DNA of 56,929 nt from Vicinamibacteria bacterium. GTDB taxonomy: Bacteria; Acidobacteriota; Vicinamibacteria; Vicinamibacterales; UBA8438. Shown here piece after piece: positions 1 to 8,636 of the stretch. Every line of letters begins with the position of its first letter. The stretch's first letter is position 1. A model generated the notes under the pieces. The model was not told the origin of the DNA. It made no database searches and saw nothing but the letters and a program-made list of their open reading frames with translations. Both the position numbers and the translations under genes were made by a program. The stretch covers positions 1 to 56,929 of the forward strand of contig JAJEEU010000092.1 in assembly GCA_022820825.1 (NCBI GenBank). The letters run 5' to 3'.

Positions 1-1290
1 CCGCCGCCCGCGCCGCCGCCGGCCGCCCCGCCGCCGCCTGCGCCGTCGGCCTCCGCGATCGGCGTCTTCGGAATCCCCGCCCGCCGCCAGCGCGCGCCAG
101 CGGCCGAGCGCTTCCGCGTCGTCGCCGTGAATCTCGAGCCAGGTCAGCGCGTCCGCGAACGCGCCGCGGTGCAGCACCATCCGCTGCTGGCCGGGCGGCA
201 GCCGCGGGTCGGTCAGCTTCGGCTGCAGCGCGAGCGACTGCCGCAGGCGGTCCATGTCGCGCCGCGCGACCGGCAGCTTGCCGAGCGTGACGCCGCCTTC
301 CGCGCGCCGCGGGTCGTCCCTGCGGCGCGGCGTCAGATCGATGTCCTGCACCGGCGCGGCCAGGCTGCCCAGCAGCACGGCGTTGGTCAGGCTGGACGGT
401 GCGGCCTCGAACCTCGCGCGGTAGGCGTCGAGCGCCGCCAGCGATTTCCAGAGCGCCGGCGAGGCGCCCCGTTCGATCTCCGGGGCGATGTGGGCCATGA
501 GCCCCAGGTCCGTGAGGGACCGGAAGATTCCGGCGGACACGCCGCTTCTCAGAATCTTGTAGAGCTCCTCGATCATGCGCGCGGGCGAGGCGTTGGCGAT
601 CTCCGCCTTGTGCTCCGCGATGGCCTCCACGACCGGCGGATCGAGGCGGAAGTCCAGGCGCGCCGCGAACGAAGCCGCGCGCAGCATCCGCACGGGGTCC
701 TCCACGAACCGCTCGCGCGGGTTGCCGATCGAGCGGATGACGCCGTTCCTGAGGTCTTCCAGGCCGCCGACGTAGTCGATGACCGAGAACGTGGCGATGT
801 CGTAGAACAGCGCGTTGACGGTGAAGTCGCGCCGGAAGGCATCCTCCTCCGCGGTGCCGAACGTGTTGTCCCGGCGCGGTGGGGGGCGCCGTCCGCGGCC
901 GTCCGCCGTCCGCTCGCCGCCGCCTGCCTGCTGCCCGCCGTCCGCTTCCGGGGCGGCGTCCGGCGGCGCGGCCTCTTCCGGCGGCACCTGGCGCCGGAAC
1001 GTGGCCACCTCGATGGTCTTCTGCCCGAACTTCACGTGCGCCAGCCGGAAGCGGCGCCCGATGATCCAGCAGTTGCGGAAGATCCGCTTCACCTGCTGGG
1101 GATGCGCCGACGTGCCGATGTCGAAATCCTTGGGCCGCCGGTTCAGCAGCAGGTCGCGCACGCCGCCGCCCACCAGGTACGCCTCGTGGTCGAAAGTGCG
1201 CAGGCGGTACAGCACCTTCAGCGCGTCGGGATCGATCTGCCGGCGGGAGATCGTGTGCCCGGCTCGGGGAACGACGAGCGGCTCAGTCAG
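1..1290 (-). CDS. pcnB: Poly(A) polymerase / CCA-adding family nucleotidyltransferase (C-terminus cut by window edge)
   Basis: The reading frame is open from 1290 to base 1 (430 codons) and runs off the window. It shows the class II nucleotidyltransferase head, with LVGGGVRDLL followed by KDFDIGTSA as the metal-binding DxD. Next comes GRRFRLAHV, the signature that separates bacterial poly(A) polymerases from CCA-adding enzymes, and then the RNA-binding neck (DPVRMLRAASFAARL). An insert rich in Gly/Glu/Ala sits around residues 88-120. The visible C-terminus is an Arg/Gly-rich tail, as in PcnB proteins, which tag RNA 3' ends for decay. The frame has no ATG, GTG or TTG before the conserved HTISRRQID block. 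The start taken is CTG at 1290, which overlaps the polA stop as CTGA and follows GGAAGGAGG at a 7-base gap. It is the last gene of the methyltransferase-polA-pcnB unit. Function is confident; the start codon is inferred. Confidence 0.9.
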   Translation of the reverse strand, partial: MTEPLVVPRAGHTISRRQIDPDALKVLYRLRTFDHEAYLVGGGVRDLLLNRRPKDFDIGTSAHPQQVKRIFRNCWIIGRRFRLAHVKFGQKTIEVATFRRQVPPEEAAPPDAAPEADGGQQAGGGERTADGRGRRPPPRRDNTFGTAEEDAFRRDFTVNALFYDIATFSVIDYVGGLEDLRNGVIRSIGNPRERFVEDPVRMLRAASFAARLDFRLDPPVVEAIAEHKAEIANASPARMIEELYKILRSGVSAGIFRSLTDLGLMAHIAPEIERGASPALWKSLAALDAYRARFEAAPSSLTNAVLLGSLAAPVQDIDLTPRRRDDPRRAEGGVTLGKLPVARRDMDRLRQSLALQPKLTDPRLPPGQQRMVLHRGAFADALTWLEIHGDDAEALGRWRALAAGGDSEDADRGGRRRRRRRGGRRRRGRR

Positions 1291-3962
1291 CCCTTGGCCT
1301 CCTTCCAGTTGCGGCCGATGCCGACGTCGACGGTCAGCGGCACGGCCAGCGCCACGGCGCGCTCCATGCGGTCGCGCACGAACTCCGCGACGCTCTCGGC
1401 GAGCGCTTCGGGCACCTCGAACAGGAGCTCGTCGTGCACGGTCAGAATCATGGCCGCGCCGTCCGGCAGGTCGCCGTGGATGTCGATCATGGCGCGCTTG
1501 AGGATGTCGGCTGCGGTGCCCTGGATCGGCAGGTTGACCGTCACCCGCTCGGCGGCGGCCCGGATCTGCCCGTTGCGGCTGGCCAGCTCCGGCACCGCCC
1601 GGCGCCGCCCGAACATCGTGCTCACGTAACCTGTTTCACGGGCGCGGGCGATCGTCTCGTCGATGTAGCGCCGCACGCCCGGGAAGCCGTCGAAGTAGGC
1701 GTCGATGAACTCCTGCGCCGCCTTCTGGGTGACGCCGATGTCGCGCGCCAGGGTGAACGCAGTCTTGCCGTACAGGAGCGCGTAGTTGATGATCTTGGCC
1801 CGCCGGCGGAGCTCGTGCGGGTCGAGGCCGCTGTTCGGGCCGAACACCTTGAGCGCCGTCTGGTCGTGTATGTCGTCGCCGCGTTCGAACGCCGCGACCA
1901 GGCTGTCGTCCCCCGCGAGGTGCGCGAGCACGCGCAGCTCGATCTGCGAGTAGTCCGCCGAAATCAGCACGGCGCCCTCGGCCGCCACGAACGCACCCCG
2001 GATCTCCCGGCCCAGCTCGGTCCGGATCGGGATGTTCTGCAGATTGGGGTCGCTGCTGCTCAGCCGGCCGGTTGCCGCCACCGCCTGGTTGAACGACGTG
2101 TGCACGCGGCCGGTCTCGGGGTTGACGAGCTGCGGCAGCGCGTCCACGTACGTGCCCTTGAGCTTCTGCAGGCTGCGCCAGTCGAGCACCTTGCGCGCAA
2201 TCGGGTGGTCGACCGCCAGCTCCTCCAGCACGGCCACCGACGTGGACGGAACGCGCGTCTTGCCCGTGCGGCGAGACGATGGCAACTGCAGCTTCTCGAA
2301 CAGCACCGCGGCAAGCTGCTTCGGCGAGTTGATGTTGAACTCCTCGCCGGCCAGCGCGTGGATGTCTTGCTGCAGCTCGGCGAGCTCGCCGTCGAGCTCC
2401 CGCGACATGCGGCCGAGCTGCTGCGTATCGACGCGGATGCCTTCCCGCTCGATGGCCGCCAGCACCGGGATCAGCGGCAGCTCCAGCTCGCGGTACAGCG
2501 CGTCCAGCCCGTCGTCCGCCAGACGCTGCTGCAGCGGGGCGGCCAGCTTGAGCGCGAGGTCGCTCCGTTCATTGCAGAACCTGACAACCGCGTCGGGCGG
2601 CAGATCGCAATAATCGAGAGCCTTGGCGCCGCGTCCGCGCAGCTCCTCGTCGGTCATCGCCTTGTAGCCGAGGTGCTCCAGGGCGAGGTCCTCGATCCGG
2701 TGCGGAGGGCGGGTGGCGTCCAGCAGGTAGCTGCTGATCATCGTGTCGGTGTCGAGACCTCCGAGCGGTGCGCCGGCGCGCGCCAGCGCCATTGCACTGC
2801 GCTTCAGGTCGTGCCCGATCTTGCGTACGGCCGGATCGGCCAGCAGGGGCCGCAGGGCGCCGAGCGCCGCCTGCGCCTCCAGGCCGGTCTCCGCACCGAG
2901 GGCGGCATGGCCGAGCGGGATGTACCGTCCGCATCCGGGCTCTGTCGACACCGCCAGGCCGACGAGCGATTCCTGCGCCGGCCGGTCGCCGTCGGCCAGC
3001 ACGTACAGGCTGCAGCATCCCGCGGCGCGCGCCGCGCCGGCCAGCGCCTCGATCTCCTCGACCGACCCCGCGCTGCCGTAGTCGGTCTCGACGGCGTCGA
3101 CCGTCGGGGCGTACTCCGTCACCAGCGTGCGGAAACCCAGCTCCGAGAACAGCCGGTAGCACCGCTCGGCATCCGCCCCGCCGTAGCGGAACGCCTCGGC
3201 GTCGAACCGCACCGGCACGTCCGTGCGGATGCGGACCAGCTCGCGGCTGAGGCGCGCCTCGTCGGCGTGCTGCTCGAGAGCGTTGCGGTAGCGCTTGCTC
3301 GCCACCTGCGTCGGATCGGCCAGCAGCGCATCGAGGCTTCCGTGGGCCGTGATCAACTCGCGCGCGCCCTTCTCGCCGATCCCCGGCACGCCCTTCACGT
3401 TGTCGACCGCGTCGCCCATGAGCGCCAGGACGTCGACCACCTTGTCGGGGGCGACGCCGAACTTCGCCTCGACCCCGCCCGCGTCGAGCCAGGCGCCCTC
3501 GTCGCGGGGATTGAACACCCGGACGCCGTCGCGGACGAGCTGGAAGAAGTCCTTGTCGCCGGTGACGATGCCCACGTCGCAGCCGGCCGCGCGCGCCTGC
3601 TCGGCCAGCGTGCCGATCACGTCGTCCGCCTCGTACTCGTCGTGCATCAGGATCGGCACGCCGAGCGCTTCGCACGCCTCGTGCACGGCCGGAACCTGGA
3701 CCGCGAGGTCGTCGGGCATGGAGGGGCGGTTGGCCTTGTACTCCGCGTCGAGACCGGTGCGGAATGTCGGTCCGCGCGTATCGAAGGCCGCCGCGATCAG
3801 GTCGGGCCGCTGGTCGGCCAGCAGCTTCCTGAGCATGGTGACGAAACCGTACACGGCGTGGGTCGGCTTGCCGTCGGGCCCCGTCAGCGGCCGAATCGCA
3901 TGGTACGCGCGGTAGAGCTGCGAGCTGCCGTCAAGGAGCAGGAGGCGGCGCGGCGCGGTCAT
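1287..3962 (-). CDS. polA: DNA polymerase I
   Basis: The 891-residue protein has the usual three parts. The N-terminal 5'-3' flap exonuclease (about residues 1-290) contains LLLLDGSSQLYRAYHAI and the GIGEKGA helix-hairpin-helix. A middle 3'-5' exonuclease-like domain follows, then a family A polymerase with DYSQIELR (motif A), RRRAKIINYALLYG (motif B) and VHDE (motif C, about residue 842). The first exonuclease motif, DTETDS in E. coli, is replaced by sequence around LADGDRPAQES, so proofreading is probably lost even though later motif positions (DTDTM, SDLAL) remain. Residue 727 is Tyr at the place of E. coli Phe762. The start at 3962 overlaps the upstream methyltransferase stop as ATGA. A longer in-frame extension upstream to 4622 exists but is antisense or out-of-frame material over other genes and is rejected. 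Confidence 0.97.
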   Translation of the reverse strand: MTAPRRLLLLDGSSQLYRAYHAIRPLTGPDGKPTHAVYGFVTMLRKLLADQRPDLIAAAFDTRGPTFRTGLDAEYKANRPSMPDDLAVQVPAVHEACEALGVPILMHDEYEADDVIGTLAEQARAAGCDVGIVTGDKDFFQLVRDGVRVFNPRDEGAWLDAGGVEAKFGVAPDKVVDVLALMGDAVDNVKGVPGIGEKGARELITAHGSLDALLADPTQVASKRYRNALEQHADEARLSRELVRIRTDVPVRFDAEAFRYGGADAERCYRLFSELGFRTLVTEYAPTVDAVETDYGSAGSVEEIEALAGAARAAGCCSLYVLADGDRPAQESLVGLAVSTEPGCGRYIPLGHAALGAETGLEAQAALGALRPLLADPAVRKIGHDLKRSAMALARAGAPLGGLDTDTMISSYLLDATRPPHRIEDLALEHLGYKAMTDEELRGRGAKALDYCDLPPDAVVRFCNERSDLALKLAAPLQQRLADDGLDALYRELELPLIPVLAAIEREGIRVDTQQLGRMSRELDGELAELQQDIHALAGEEFNINSPKQLAAVLFEKLQLPSSRRTGKTRVPSTSVAVLEELAVDHPIARKVLDWRSLQKLKGTYVDALPQLVNPETGRVHTSFNQAVAATGRLSSSDPNLQNIPIRTELGREIRGAFVAAEGAVLISADYSQIELRVLAHLAGDDSLVAAFERGDDIHDQTALKVFGPNSGLDPHELRRRAKIINYALLYGKTAFTLARDIGVTQKAAQEFIDAYFDGFPGVRRYIDETIARARETGYVSTMFGRRRAVPELASRNGQIRAAAERVTVNLPIQGTAADILKRAMIDIHGDLPDGAAMILTVHDELLFEVPEALAESVAEFVRDRMERAVALAVPLTVDVGIGRNWKEAKG

Positions 3963-4516
3963 GCCCGCGTGCCTTCGGTGAAGCAGTAGCCGTCGCGGTC
4001 GGCCAGTATCCGCGTTCCGGCGAAACCCTCGGCCGCCAGCGCCGCCCGCGCGCCGCCCGCGGCGTACTGGCGGTCGAGCTGCTGGCGGGAGAACAGCGCC
4101 CCGAGGCCGCCGCGCATCGAACGTTCGATGACCAGGCAGCGCCCCCCGGAGCGCAGCACCCGGCGGGCCTCCTGCACGCAGAAAACGCGGTCGTTCTGCC
4201 GCAACCGGCCCAGGACGTCCTTGATCACGACCACGTCGAACGAGTGCTCCTCGTACGGCAACGCCGCGAAGCCGGCGACCTTTATCTCGACCAGCACGCC
4301 GGCCCTGGCCGCGGCGCGTTCGAACGCCGCCACCTGGCCTGTCTCCTGCACCACGGCGCACGCGTGGCCGCTGAGGCCGACGACGCCCGCCAGCGCGGCG
4401 ATCAGCTCTCCGTCGCCGCCGTCGAGCTGCAGGACCCGCCGGCCGAGCTTCAGCCCGGCCATCGAGACCTCCAGGTCGCGGGGGCCGCCGAGCTTTCTCA
4501 GCCTGAAGAGGGACAT
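3959..4516 (-). CDS. SAM-dependent methyltransferase, class I
   Basis: This 185-residue protein starts MSLFRLRKLGG. It has a Rossmann-type SAM-binding motif I (RRVLQLDGGDGEL, about residues 27-39), an acidic motif after it, SFDVVVIKDVL as motif II/post-II, and ARRVLRSGGRCLVIE as motif III, all typical of Methyltransf_11-type enzymes. The substrate cannot be read from the sequence. It is the first gene of a leftward operon with polA (ATGA overlap) and pcnB, so it may be transcribed from the region between it and the inositol-phosphate synthase gene. The start chosen is the first methionine that begins the conserved protein; an upstream in-frame extension has no family support. Confidence 0.75.
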   Translation of the reverse strand: MSLFRLRKLGGPRDLEVSMAGLKLGRRVLQLDGGDGELIAALAGVVGLSGHACAVVQETGQVAAFERAAARAGVLVEIKVAGFAALPYEEHSFDVVVIKDVLGRLRQNDRVFCVQEARRVLRSGGRCLVIERSMRGGLGALFSRQQLDRQYAAGGARAALAAEGFAGTRILADRDGYCFTEGTRA

Positions 4517-4591
4517 GCCTGCATGGCGGGCCGGCGCGGCGCGGGCCGCGCCGCAATGCCCGGGATATGCCACATGATATAGTCTCCCGCC

Positions 4592-5905
4592 GTGAAACGT
4601 CCTCCGCAAATCGCGCCCGCAACGGGCCGCCTGGGCGTGCTGCTCGTCGGGCTCGGCGCGGTGAGCACGACGTTCATCGCGGGCGTCCACGCCCTCCGCA
4701 AGAAGATTGCCGCCCCCACAGGTTCGCTGACGCAGATGGGCACGATCCGTCTCGGCAAGCGGACCGAGGGGCGCTCGCCGCTCATTCGCGACTTCGTGCC
4801 GCTCGCCGAGCTCGACGACCTCGTCTTCGGCGGCTGGGACATCTTCGAGGAAGACTGCTACGAGGCGGCGCGCACCGCCGGCGTGCTGGATCCCGCGCTG
4901 CTGGAGAAGATTCGGCCCGAGCTGCAGTCGATTCAACCCTGGACCGCCGTCTTCGACCAGCAGTACGTCAAGCGGTTGAGCGGTTCGAACGTCAAGCGCG
5001 GGGCCAGCAAGCGGGAGCTGGCCGACCAGGTCATCGACGACATTCGCCGCTTCAAGGCAGACAACGGACTCGAGCGCCTCGTGCTGATCTGGTGCGGGAG
5101 CACCGAGGTGTTCATGGAGGAGTCGCCGGTGCACCAGTCGCTGGCGGCGTTCGAAGCCGGGCTCGACCGCTCCGATCCCGCCATTCCGTCGAGCATGATC
5201 TACGCCTACGCGGCGATCAGGGAGGGCATTCCGTACGCCAACGCGGCTCCCAACCTGAGCGCCGATGTCCCGGCGCTCACCGCCCTCGCCGTGCAGACCG
5301 GCGCACCCCTGGCCGGCAAGGACCTGAAGACCGGGCAGACGCTGATCAAGACAATCGTCGCGCCCGGCCTCAAGGCGCGGCTGCTCGGCGTCTCGGGCTG
5401 GTACTCGACCAACATCCTCGGCAACCGGGACGGCGAGGTGCTCGACGATCCCGAGTCGTTCAAGACGAAGGAAGAGAGCAAGAAGTCGGTCCTGGACTAC
5501 ATCTTGCAACCGGATCTGTATCCGACGTTGTACGACGACCTCCATCACGTGGTGCGGATCAACTACTACCCCCCGCGCGGCGACAACAAGGAGGGCTGGG
5601 ACAACATCGATCTGGTGGGATGGCTCGGATATCCGATGCAGCTCAAGATCAACTTCCTGTGCCGCGACAGCGTGCTGGCGGCGCCGATCGTCCTCGACCT
5701 GGTGCTGTTGCTGGACCTCGCGCAGCGGGCCGGGATGTCCGGCATACAGGAGTGGCTGTCGTTCTACTTCAAGAGTCCCATCCACGCCCCGGACATCTAT
5801 CCCGAGCACGACCTGTTCATTCAGCTCATGAAGCTAAAGAACACCCTGCGCTACCTGCGCGGCGAGGAGCTGATCACGCACCTCGGCCTCGAGTACTACG
5901 ACTAG
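4592..5905 (+). CDS. ino1: Inositol-3-phosphate synthase
   Basis: The 437-residue protein converts glucose-6-phosphate to 1L-myo-inositol-1-phosphate with NAD as a recycled cofactor, the first step to inositol lipids or solutes. The N-terminus has the NAD-binding glycine motif LLVGLGAVSTT. Further on are GSTEVFMEE and GWYSTNILGNRDGEVL, then KSVLDYIL and LGYPMQLKINFL, all hallmark blocks of the family, and the length is normal for bacterial forms. The start is GTG at 4592; no Shine-Dalgarno sequence is seen before it. A TATAGT hexamer lies at 4578-4583, only 8 bases upstream, so the transcript could be leaderless. The neighbours (ABC ATPase downstream, polA operon divergent) do not define a pathway. 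Confidence 0.95.
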   Translation: MKRPPQIAPATGRLGVLLVGLGAVSTTFIAGVHALRKKIAAPTGSLTQMGTIRLGKRTEGRSPLIRDFVPLAELDDLVFGGWDIFEEDCYEAARTAGVLDPALLEKIRPELQSIQPWTAVFDQQYVKRLSGSNVKRGASKRELADQVIDDIRRFKADNGLERLVLIWCGSTEVFMEESPVHQSLAAFEAGLDRSDPAIPSSMIYAYAAIREGIPYANAAPNLSADVPALTALAVQTGAPLAGKDLKTGQTLIKTIVAPGLKARLLGVSGWYSTNILGNRDGEVLDDPESFKTKEESKKSVLDYILQPDLYPTLYDDLHHVVRINYYPPRGDNKEGWDNIDLVGWLGYPMQLKINFLCRDSVLAAPIVLDLVLLLDLAQRAGMSGIQEWLSFYFKSPIHAPDIYPEHDLFIQLMKLKNTLRYLRGEELITHLGLEYYD

Positions 5906-5935
5906 ATCCCCGTAACGACCGCAGCCCGGCGGTGA

Positions 5936-5948
5936 GGGGCATCGCCCC
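5936..5948 (+). promoter_or_regulatory. Mini-hairpin GGGGC-ATC-GCCCC abutting the ABC ATPase start
   Basis: A perfect 5-bp stem with a 3-base loop ends directly before the ATG at 5949. Its 5' arm overlaps the GGTGAGGGG that would act as ribosome-binding site, so folding could hide it. A similar stem (GGGGC-GAA-GCCCC) sits before the gene at 11604. Regulatory action is inferred, not shown. Confidence 0.35.
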
Positions 5949-6644
5949 ATGTCGTTGATAGAAACGGTCAATCTCTGGAAGACGTACAGGATCGGCGAAG
6001 AGACGATCCACGCGCTGCAGGGCGTTTCGCTCACCATCGAGCGGGGCGAGTACGTCGCCATCATGGGACCGTCGGGCTCCGGCAAGTCGACCCTCATGAA
6101 CCTGATCGGCTGTCTGGACACGCCGACGCGCGGCGTCTACCGCCTCAACGGCCGCAACGTCGACCAGATGAACGACGACGAGCTGGCGCGCGTGCGCAAC
6201 CAGGAGGTCGGGTTCGTCTTCCAGACGTTCAACCTGCTGCCCCGCGCGACCGCGCTGCACAACGTCGAGCTCCCGCTCGTCTATGCCGGGATGGGCCGCC
6301 GGGAGCGCGAGCAACTGGCGACGAGCGTGTTGGAGCTGGTCGAGCTGCAAGACCGCATGATGCACCGGCCGAACGAGTTGTCCGGCGGCCAGCGCCAGCG
6401 CGTGGCGATCGCGCGGGCGCTCGTCAACTCGCCGTCGCTCGTGTTGGCCGACGAGCCCACGGGCAATCTCGACAGCCGGACCGGCGAGGAGATCATCGCC
6501 CTGTTCGAGGTGCTCCACAAGGCCGGGAACACCGTGCTGCTGGTGACGCACGAGGCGGCGGTCGCGGCCCACGCCGACCGGGTGCTGGAGATCCGCGACG
6601 GCCGCATCGAGAGCGACACCCGCCACACGGACCAGGTGGGCTAG
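5949..6644 (+). CDS. ABC transporter ATP-binding protein, LolD/MacB type
   Basis: The 231-residue protein has all nucleotide-binding motifs: Walker [10 protein letters not shown] (about residue 41), Q-loop in [15 protein letters not shown], signature [15 protein letters not shown], Walker [16 protein letters not shown] and the switch His in LLVTHEAAV. The TGNLD sequence after Walker B and the overall layout are those of the LolD/MacB/FtsE-like group, whose ATPases pair with FtsX-like permeases to move lipoproteins, peptides or macrolides out of the inner membrane. No permease gene is adjacent, so the partner lies elsewhere. The stop codon overlaps that of the convergent mutase gene by 3 bases. 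A GGTGAGGGG ribosome-binding site, partly inside a hairpin, precedes the ATG. Confidence 0.92.
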   Translation: MSLIETVNLWKTYRIGEETIHALQGVSLTIERGEYVAIMGPSGSGKSTLMNLIGCLDTPTRGVYRLNGRNVDQMNDDELARVRNQEVGFVFQTFNLLPRATALHNVELPLVYAGMGRREREQLATSVLELVELQDRMMHRPNELSGGQRQRVAIARALVNSPSLVLADEPTGNLDSRTGEEIIALFEVLHKAGNTVLLVTHEAAVAAHADRVLEIRDGRIESDTRHTDQVG

Positions 6645-8185
6645 CTCTGTTCCTGGTATTCCCCGAAGACGTTGCGCAGGGTGTCGGCTATCTCGCCGAC
6701 CGTCGCATGGCTCTCGACGGCCTCGATGATCGGCGGGACCAGGTTCGCCTCGCCGCGCGCCGCGCGCTCCACCCGATCGAGGGCGGCCCGCCAGCGGACG
6801 CGGTCGCGGGACGCCCGCACTTCCCGGACGCGCGCGATCTGCGCCGCCTCCAGTTGCGGATCGATCTGCTGGGCCTCTATCGGCGGTTCTTCCGCGGCAT
6901 ACCGGTTGACGCCGACGACGGTCGCCGCGCCGGAGTCGACAGCCTGCTGCGCCTGGTAGGCCGAGCGCTGGATCTCCTGCTGGATGAAGCCGGTCTCCAC
7001 GGCCGTGAGGCCCCCGCCCAGCTCGTGGATGCGATCGAGCAATGCGGTCGCTTCGCTCTCGACCCGGTTGGTGAGATCCTCGATGGCCCACGCGCCGCCG
7101 GCCGGATCGACCGTCTGCGCCACACCGGTCTCGGCCGCGATGATCTGCTGCGTCCGCAGCGCGAGCTGCGCGGCCTCCTCCGTCGGCAGGCCGAGCGCTT
7201 CGTCCCGCCCGTTGCAGTGCAGCGACTGCGTGCCGCCCAGCACCGCCGCGAGCGCCTGCAGCGCGACGCGCACGATGTTGTTGTCCGGCTGCTGCGCGGT
7301 CAGCGTGCTGCCGGCCGTCTGCACGTGGAAGCGGAGCTGGAGCGCCCGCGGCTCGGTCACGCCGAAGCGGTCGCGCATGATGCGCGCCCACAGCCGCCGC
7401 GCCGCCCGGAACTTCGCGATCTCCTCGAGGAAATCGTTGTGCGCGTTGAAGAAGAACGACAACCGCCGCCCGAACGAGTTCACGTCGAGGCCGGCATCGA
7501 TGGCCGACTGGACGTACACCATTGCGTGCGCGAACGTGAACGCCACCTCCTGGGCCGCCGTGGAGCCCGCCTCCCGGATGTGATAGCCGCTGATCGAGAC
7601 GGGATGCCAGCCCGGGAGCTCGGCGTCGCAGTAGCCGAACACGTCGATTGCAAGGCGCAGCGACGGACGCGGGGGATAGATGTACGTGCCGCGCGCCGCG
7701 TACTCCTTGAGGATGTCGTTCTGCACGGTGCCCGCCAGCTTCCGCGGGTCCACGCCGTGCCGCCTGGCCACCGCCACGTACAGCGCCAGCAGTATGGCGG
7801 CGGTGGCGTTGATCGTCATCGAAGTGGAAACGCGGTCCAGCGGAATGCCGCCGAACAGCTCCGCCATGTCCTCTATCGAGTCGATCGCCACGCCGACGCG
7901 TCCGATCTCGCCGGCGGCGAGCGCGTGGTCGGAGTCGTAGCCGATCTGCGTCGGCAGGTCGAACGCCACGCTCAGGCCGCTGACCCCCTGGTCGAGCAGG
8001 TAGCGGTAGCGCCGGTTGGAGTCCGCCGCAGTACCGAATCCGGCGTACTGCCGCATCGTCCAGAGCCGGCCGCGGTACATCGAAGGGTAGATGCCCCTCG
8101 TGTAGGGAAACTCGCCGGGGGCGCCGAGCTCGGACTCGGGGCTCCAGCCGGCGAGATCCGACGGCGTGCGGGTAACGGAATCCAT
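6641..8185 (-). CDS. Methylmalonyl-CoA mutase, large (catalytic barrel) subunit
   Basis: The 514-residue protein is the TIM-barrel part of an adenosylcobalamin-dependent acyl-CoA mutase that interconverts methylmalonyl-CoA and succinyl-CoA. Visible blocks are [55 protein letters not shown] and [12 protein letters not shown]. Tyr in RQYAGF and Arg in KEYAARGTY match Tyr89 and Arg207 of the Propionibacterium enzyme; isobutyryl-CoA mutases carry Phe and Gln there, so a mutase for the dicarboxylic CoA is favoured. The B12-binding domain is absent, as in the two-chain forms, and must be supplied by another gene not in this window. A TACAAT hexamer lies 10 bases before the start and no Shine-Dalgarno is seen, so a nearly leaderless mRNA is possible. 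Confidence 0.93.
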   Translation of the reverse strand: MDSVTRTPSDLAGWSPESELGAPGEFPYTRGIYPSMYRGRLWTMRQYAGFGTAADSNRRYRYLLDQGVSGLSVAFDLPTQIGYDSDHALAAGEIGRVGVAIDSIEDMAELFGGIPLDRVSTSMTINATAAILLALYVAVARRHGVDPRKLAGTVQNDILKEYAARGTYIYPPRPSLRLAIDVFGYCDAELPGWHPVSISGYHIREAGSTAAQEVAFTFAHAMVYVQSAIDAGLDVNSFGRRLSFFFNAHNDFLEEIAKFRAARRLWARIMRDRFGVTEPRALQLRFHVQTAGSTLTAQQPDNNIVRVALQALAAVLGGTQSLHCNGRDEALGLPTEEAAQLALRTQQIIAAETGVAQTVDPAGGAWAIEDLTNRVESEATALLDRIHELGGGLTAVETGFIQQEIQRSAYQAQQAVDSGAATVVGVNRYAAEEPPIEAQQIDPQLEAAQIARVREVRASRDRVRWRAALDRVERAARGEANLVPPIIEAVESHATVGEIADTLRNVFGEYQEQS

Positions 8186-8202
8186 GTCGCACCGGATTGT
8201 AC

Positions 8203-8231
8203 TTGACCATTCCCGGCCGCCCTTCTAGAAT
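8203..8231 (+). promoter_or_regulatory. Sigma-70-type promoter, TTGACC-N17-TAGAAT
   Basis: A -35 box TTGACC (8203-8208) and -10 box TAGAAT (8226-8231) are separated by an ideal 17 bases. It faces the small gene at 8328 and would give a leader of about 90 bases. It lies in the divergent gap with the mutase gene. Confidence 0.55.
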
Positions 8232-8327
8232 CTCGATTCATCTCAAACAGCCCATTCTTCCGGGCGTTGCAGGTCGGGCGCGACGAGGGGCGCAGCGGGA
8301 GATCCCGGTGGCTTGGGGGGTTCCGGC

Positions 8328-8630
8328 ATGGATGATGTCGTGAATCAGCTCGCGCACGAACTGGCTGCCGCCATGGGAGCCGCCGTTGCGCGGGATTCGG
8401 AAGTGGCGGCCTGCCGCGACAAGGCGCGGGCCGCGGGCTACGAGATGCAGGTCGCGCTCGAGGCGGTCGTCGGTTTCGGGCTGCGCGCCAGGTCGGAGGC
8501 GCCGGCCGAAACGGAAACGCCCGCCGCGGAGCAGGGCGCCGAGCAGCAGATGAAGATCACGGCTGACGACCGGCGGTTCCTGCGTTCGCTACGCATCGCA
8601 ACCGGCGAGATCGGCCAGCACGTCGAGTAG
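8328..8630 (+). CDS. Small hypothetical protein
   Basis: This 100-residue protein (MDDVVNQLAHELAAAMG...) is predicted soluble, mainly helical and Ala-rich, with an acidic linker (about residues 60-75) between an N-terminal helical half and a short basic C-terminal block ending GEIGQHVE. No known domain was recognised. The ATG at 8328 is preferred over one 15 bases upstream because GGGGGG precedes it at a workable distance. A good promoter lies at 8203-8231 and the reading frame has no stop, so the gene is probably real. It converges on gpmI. Confidence 0.6.
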   Translation: MDDVVNQLAHELAAAMGAAVARDSEVAACRDKARAAGYEMQVALEAVVGFGLRARSEAPAETETPAAEQGAEQQMKITADDRRFLRSLRIATGEIGQHVE

Positions 8631-8636
8631 GCCCGA

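Noticed and set aside
3962..4622. A 5' extension of polA by about 220 residues
   Set aside because: It runs through the methyltransferase gene in another frame, has no homology pattern, and the ATGA-coupled start at 3962 gives a standard PolA N-terminus.
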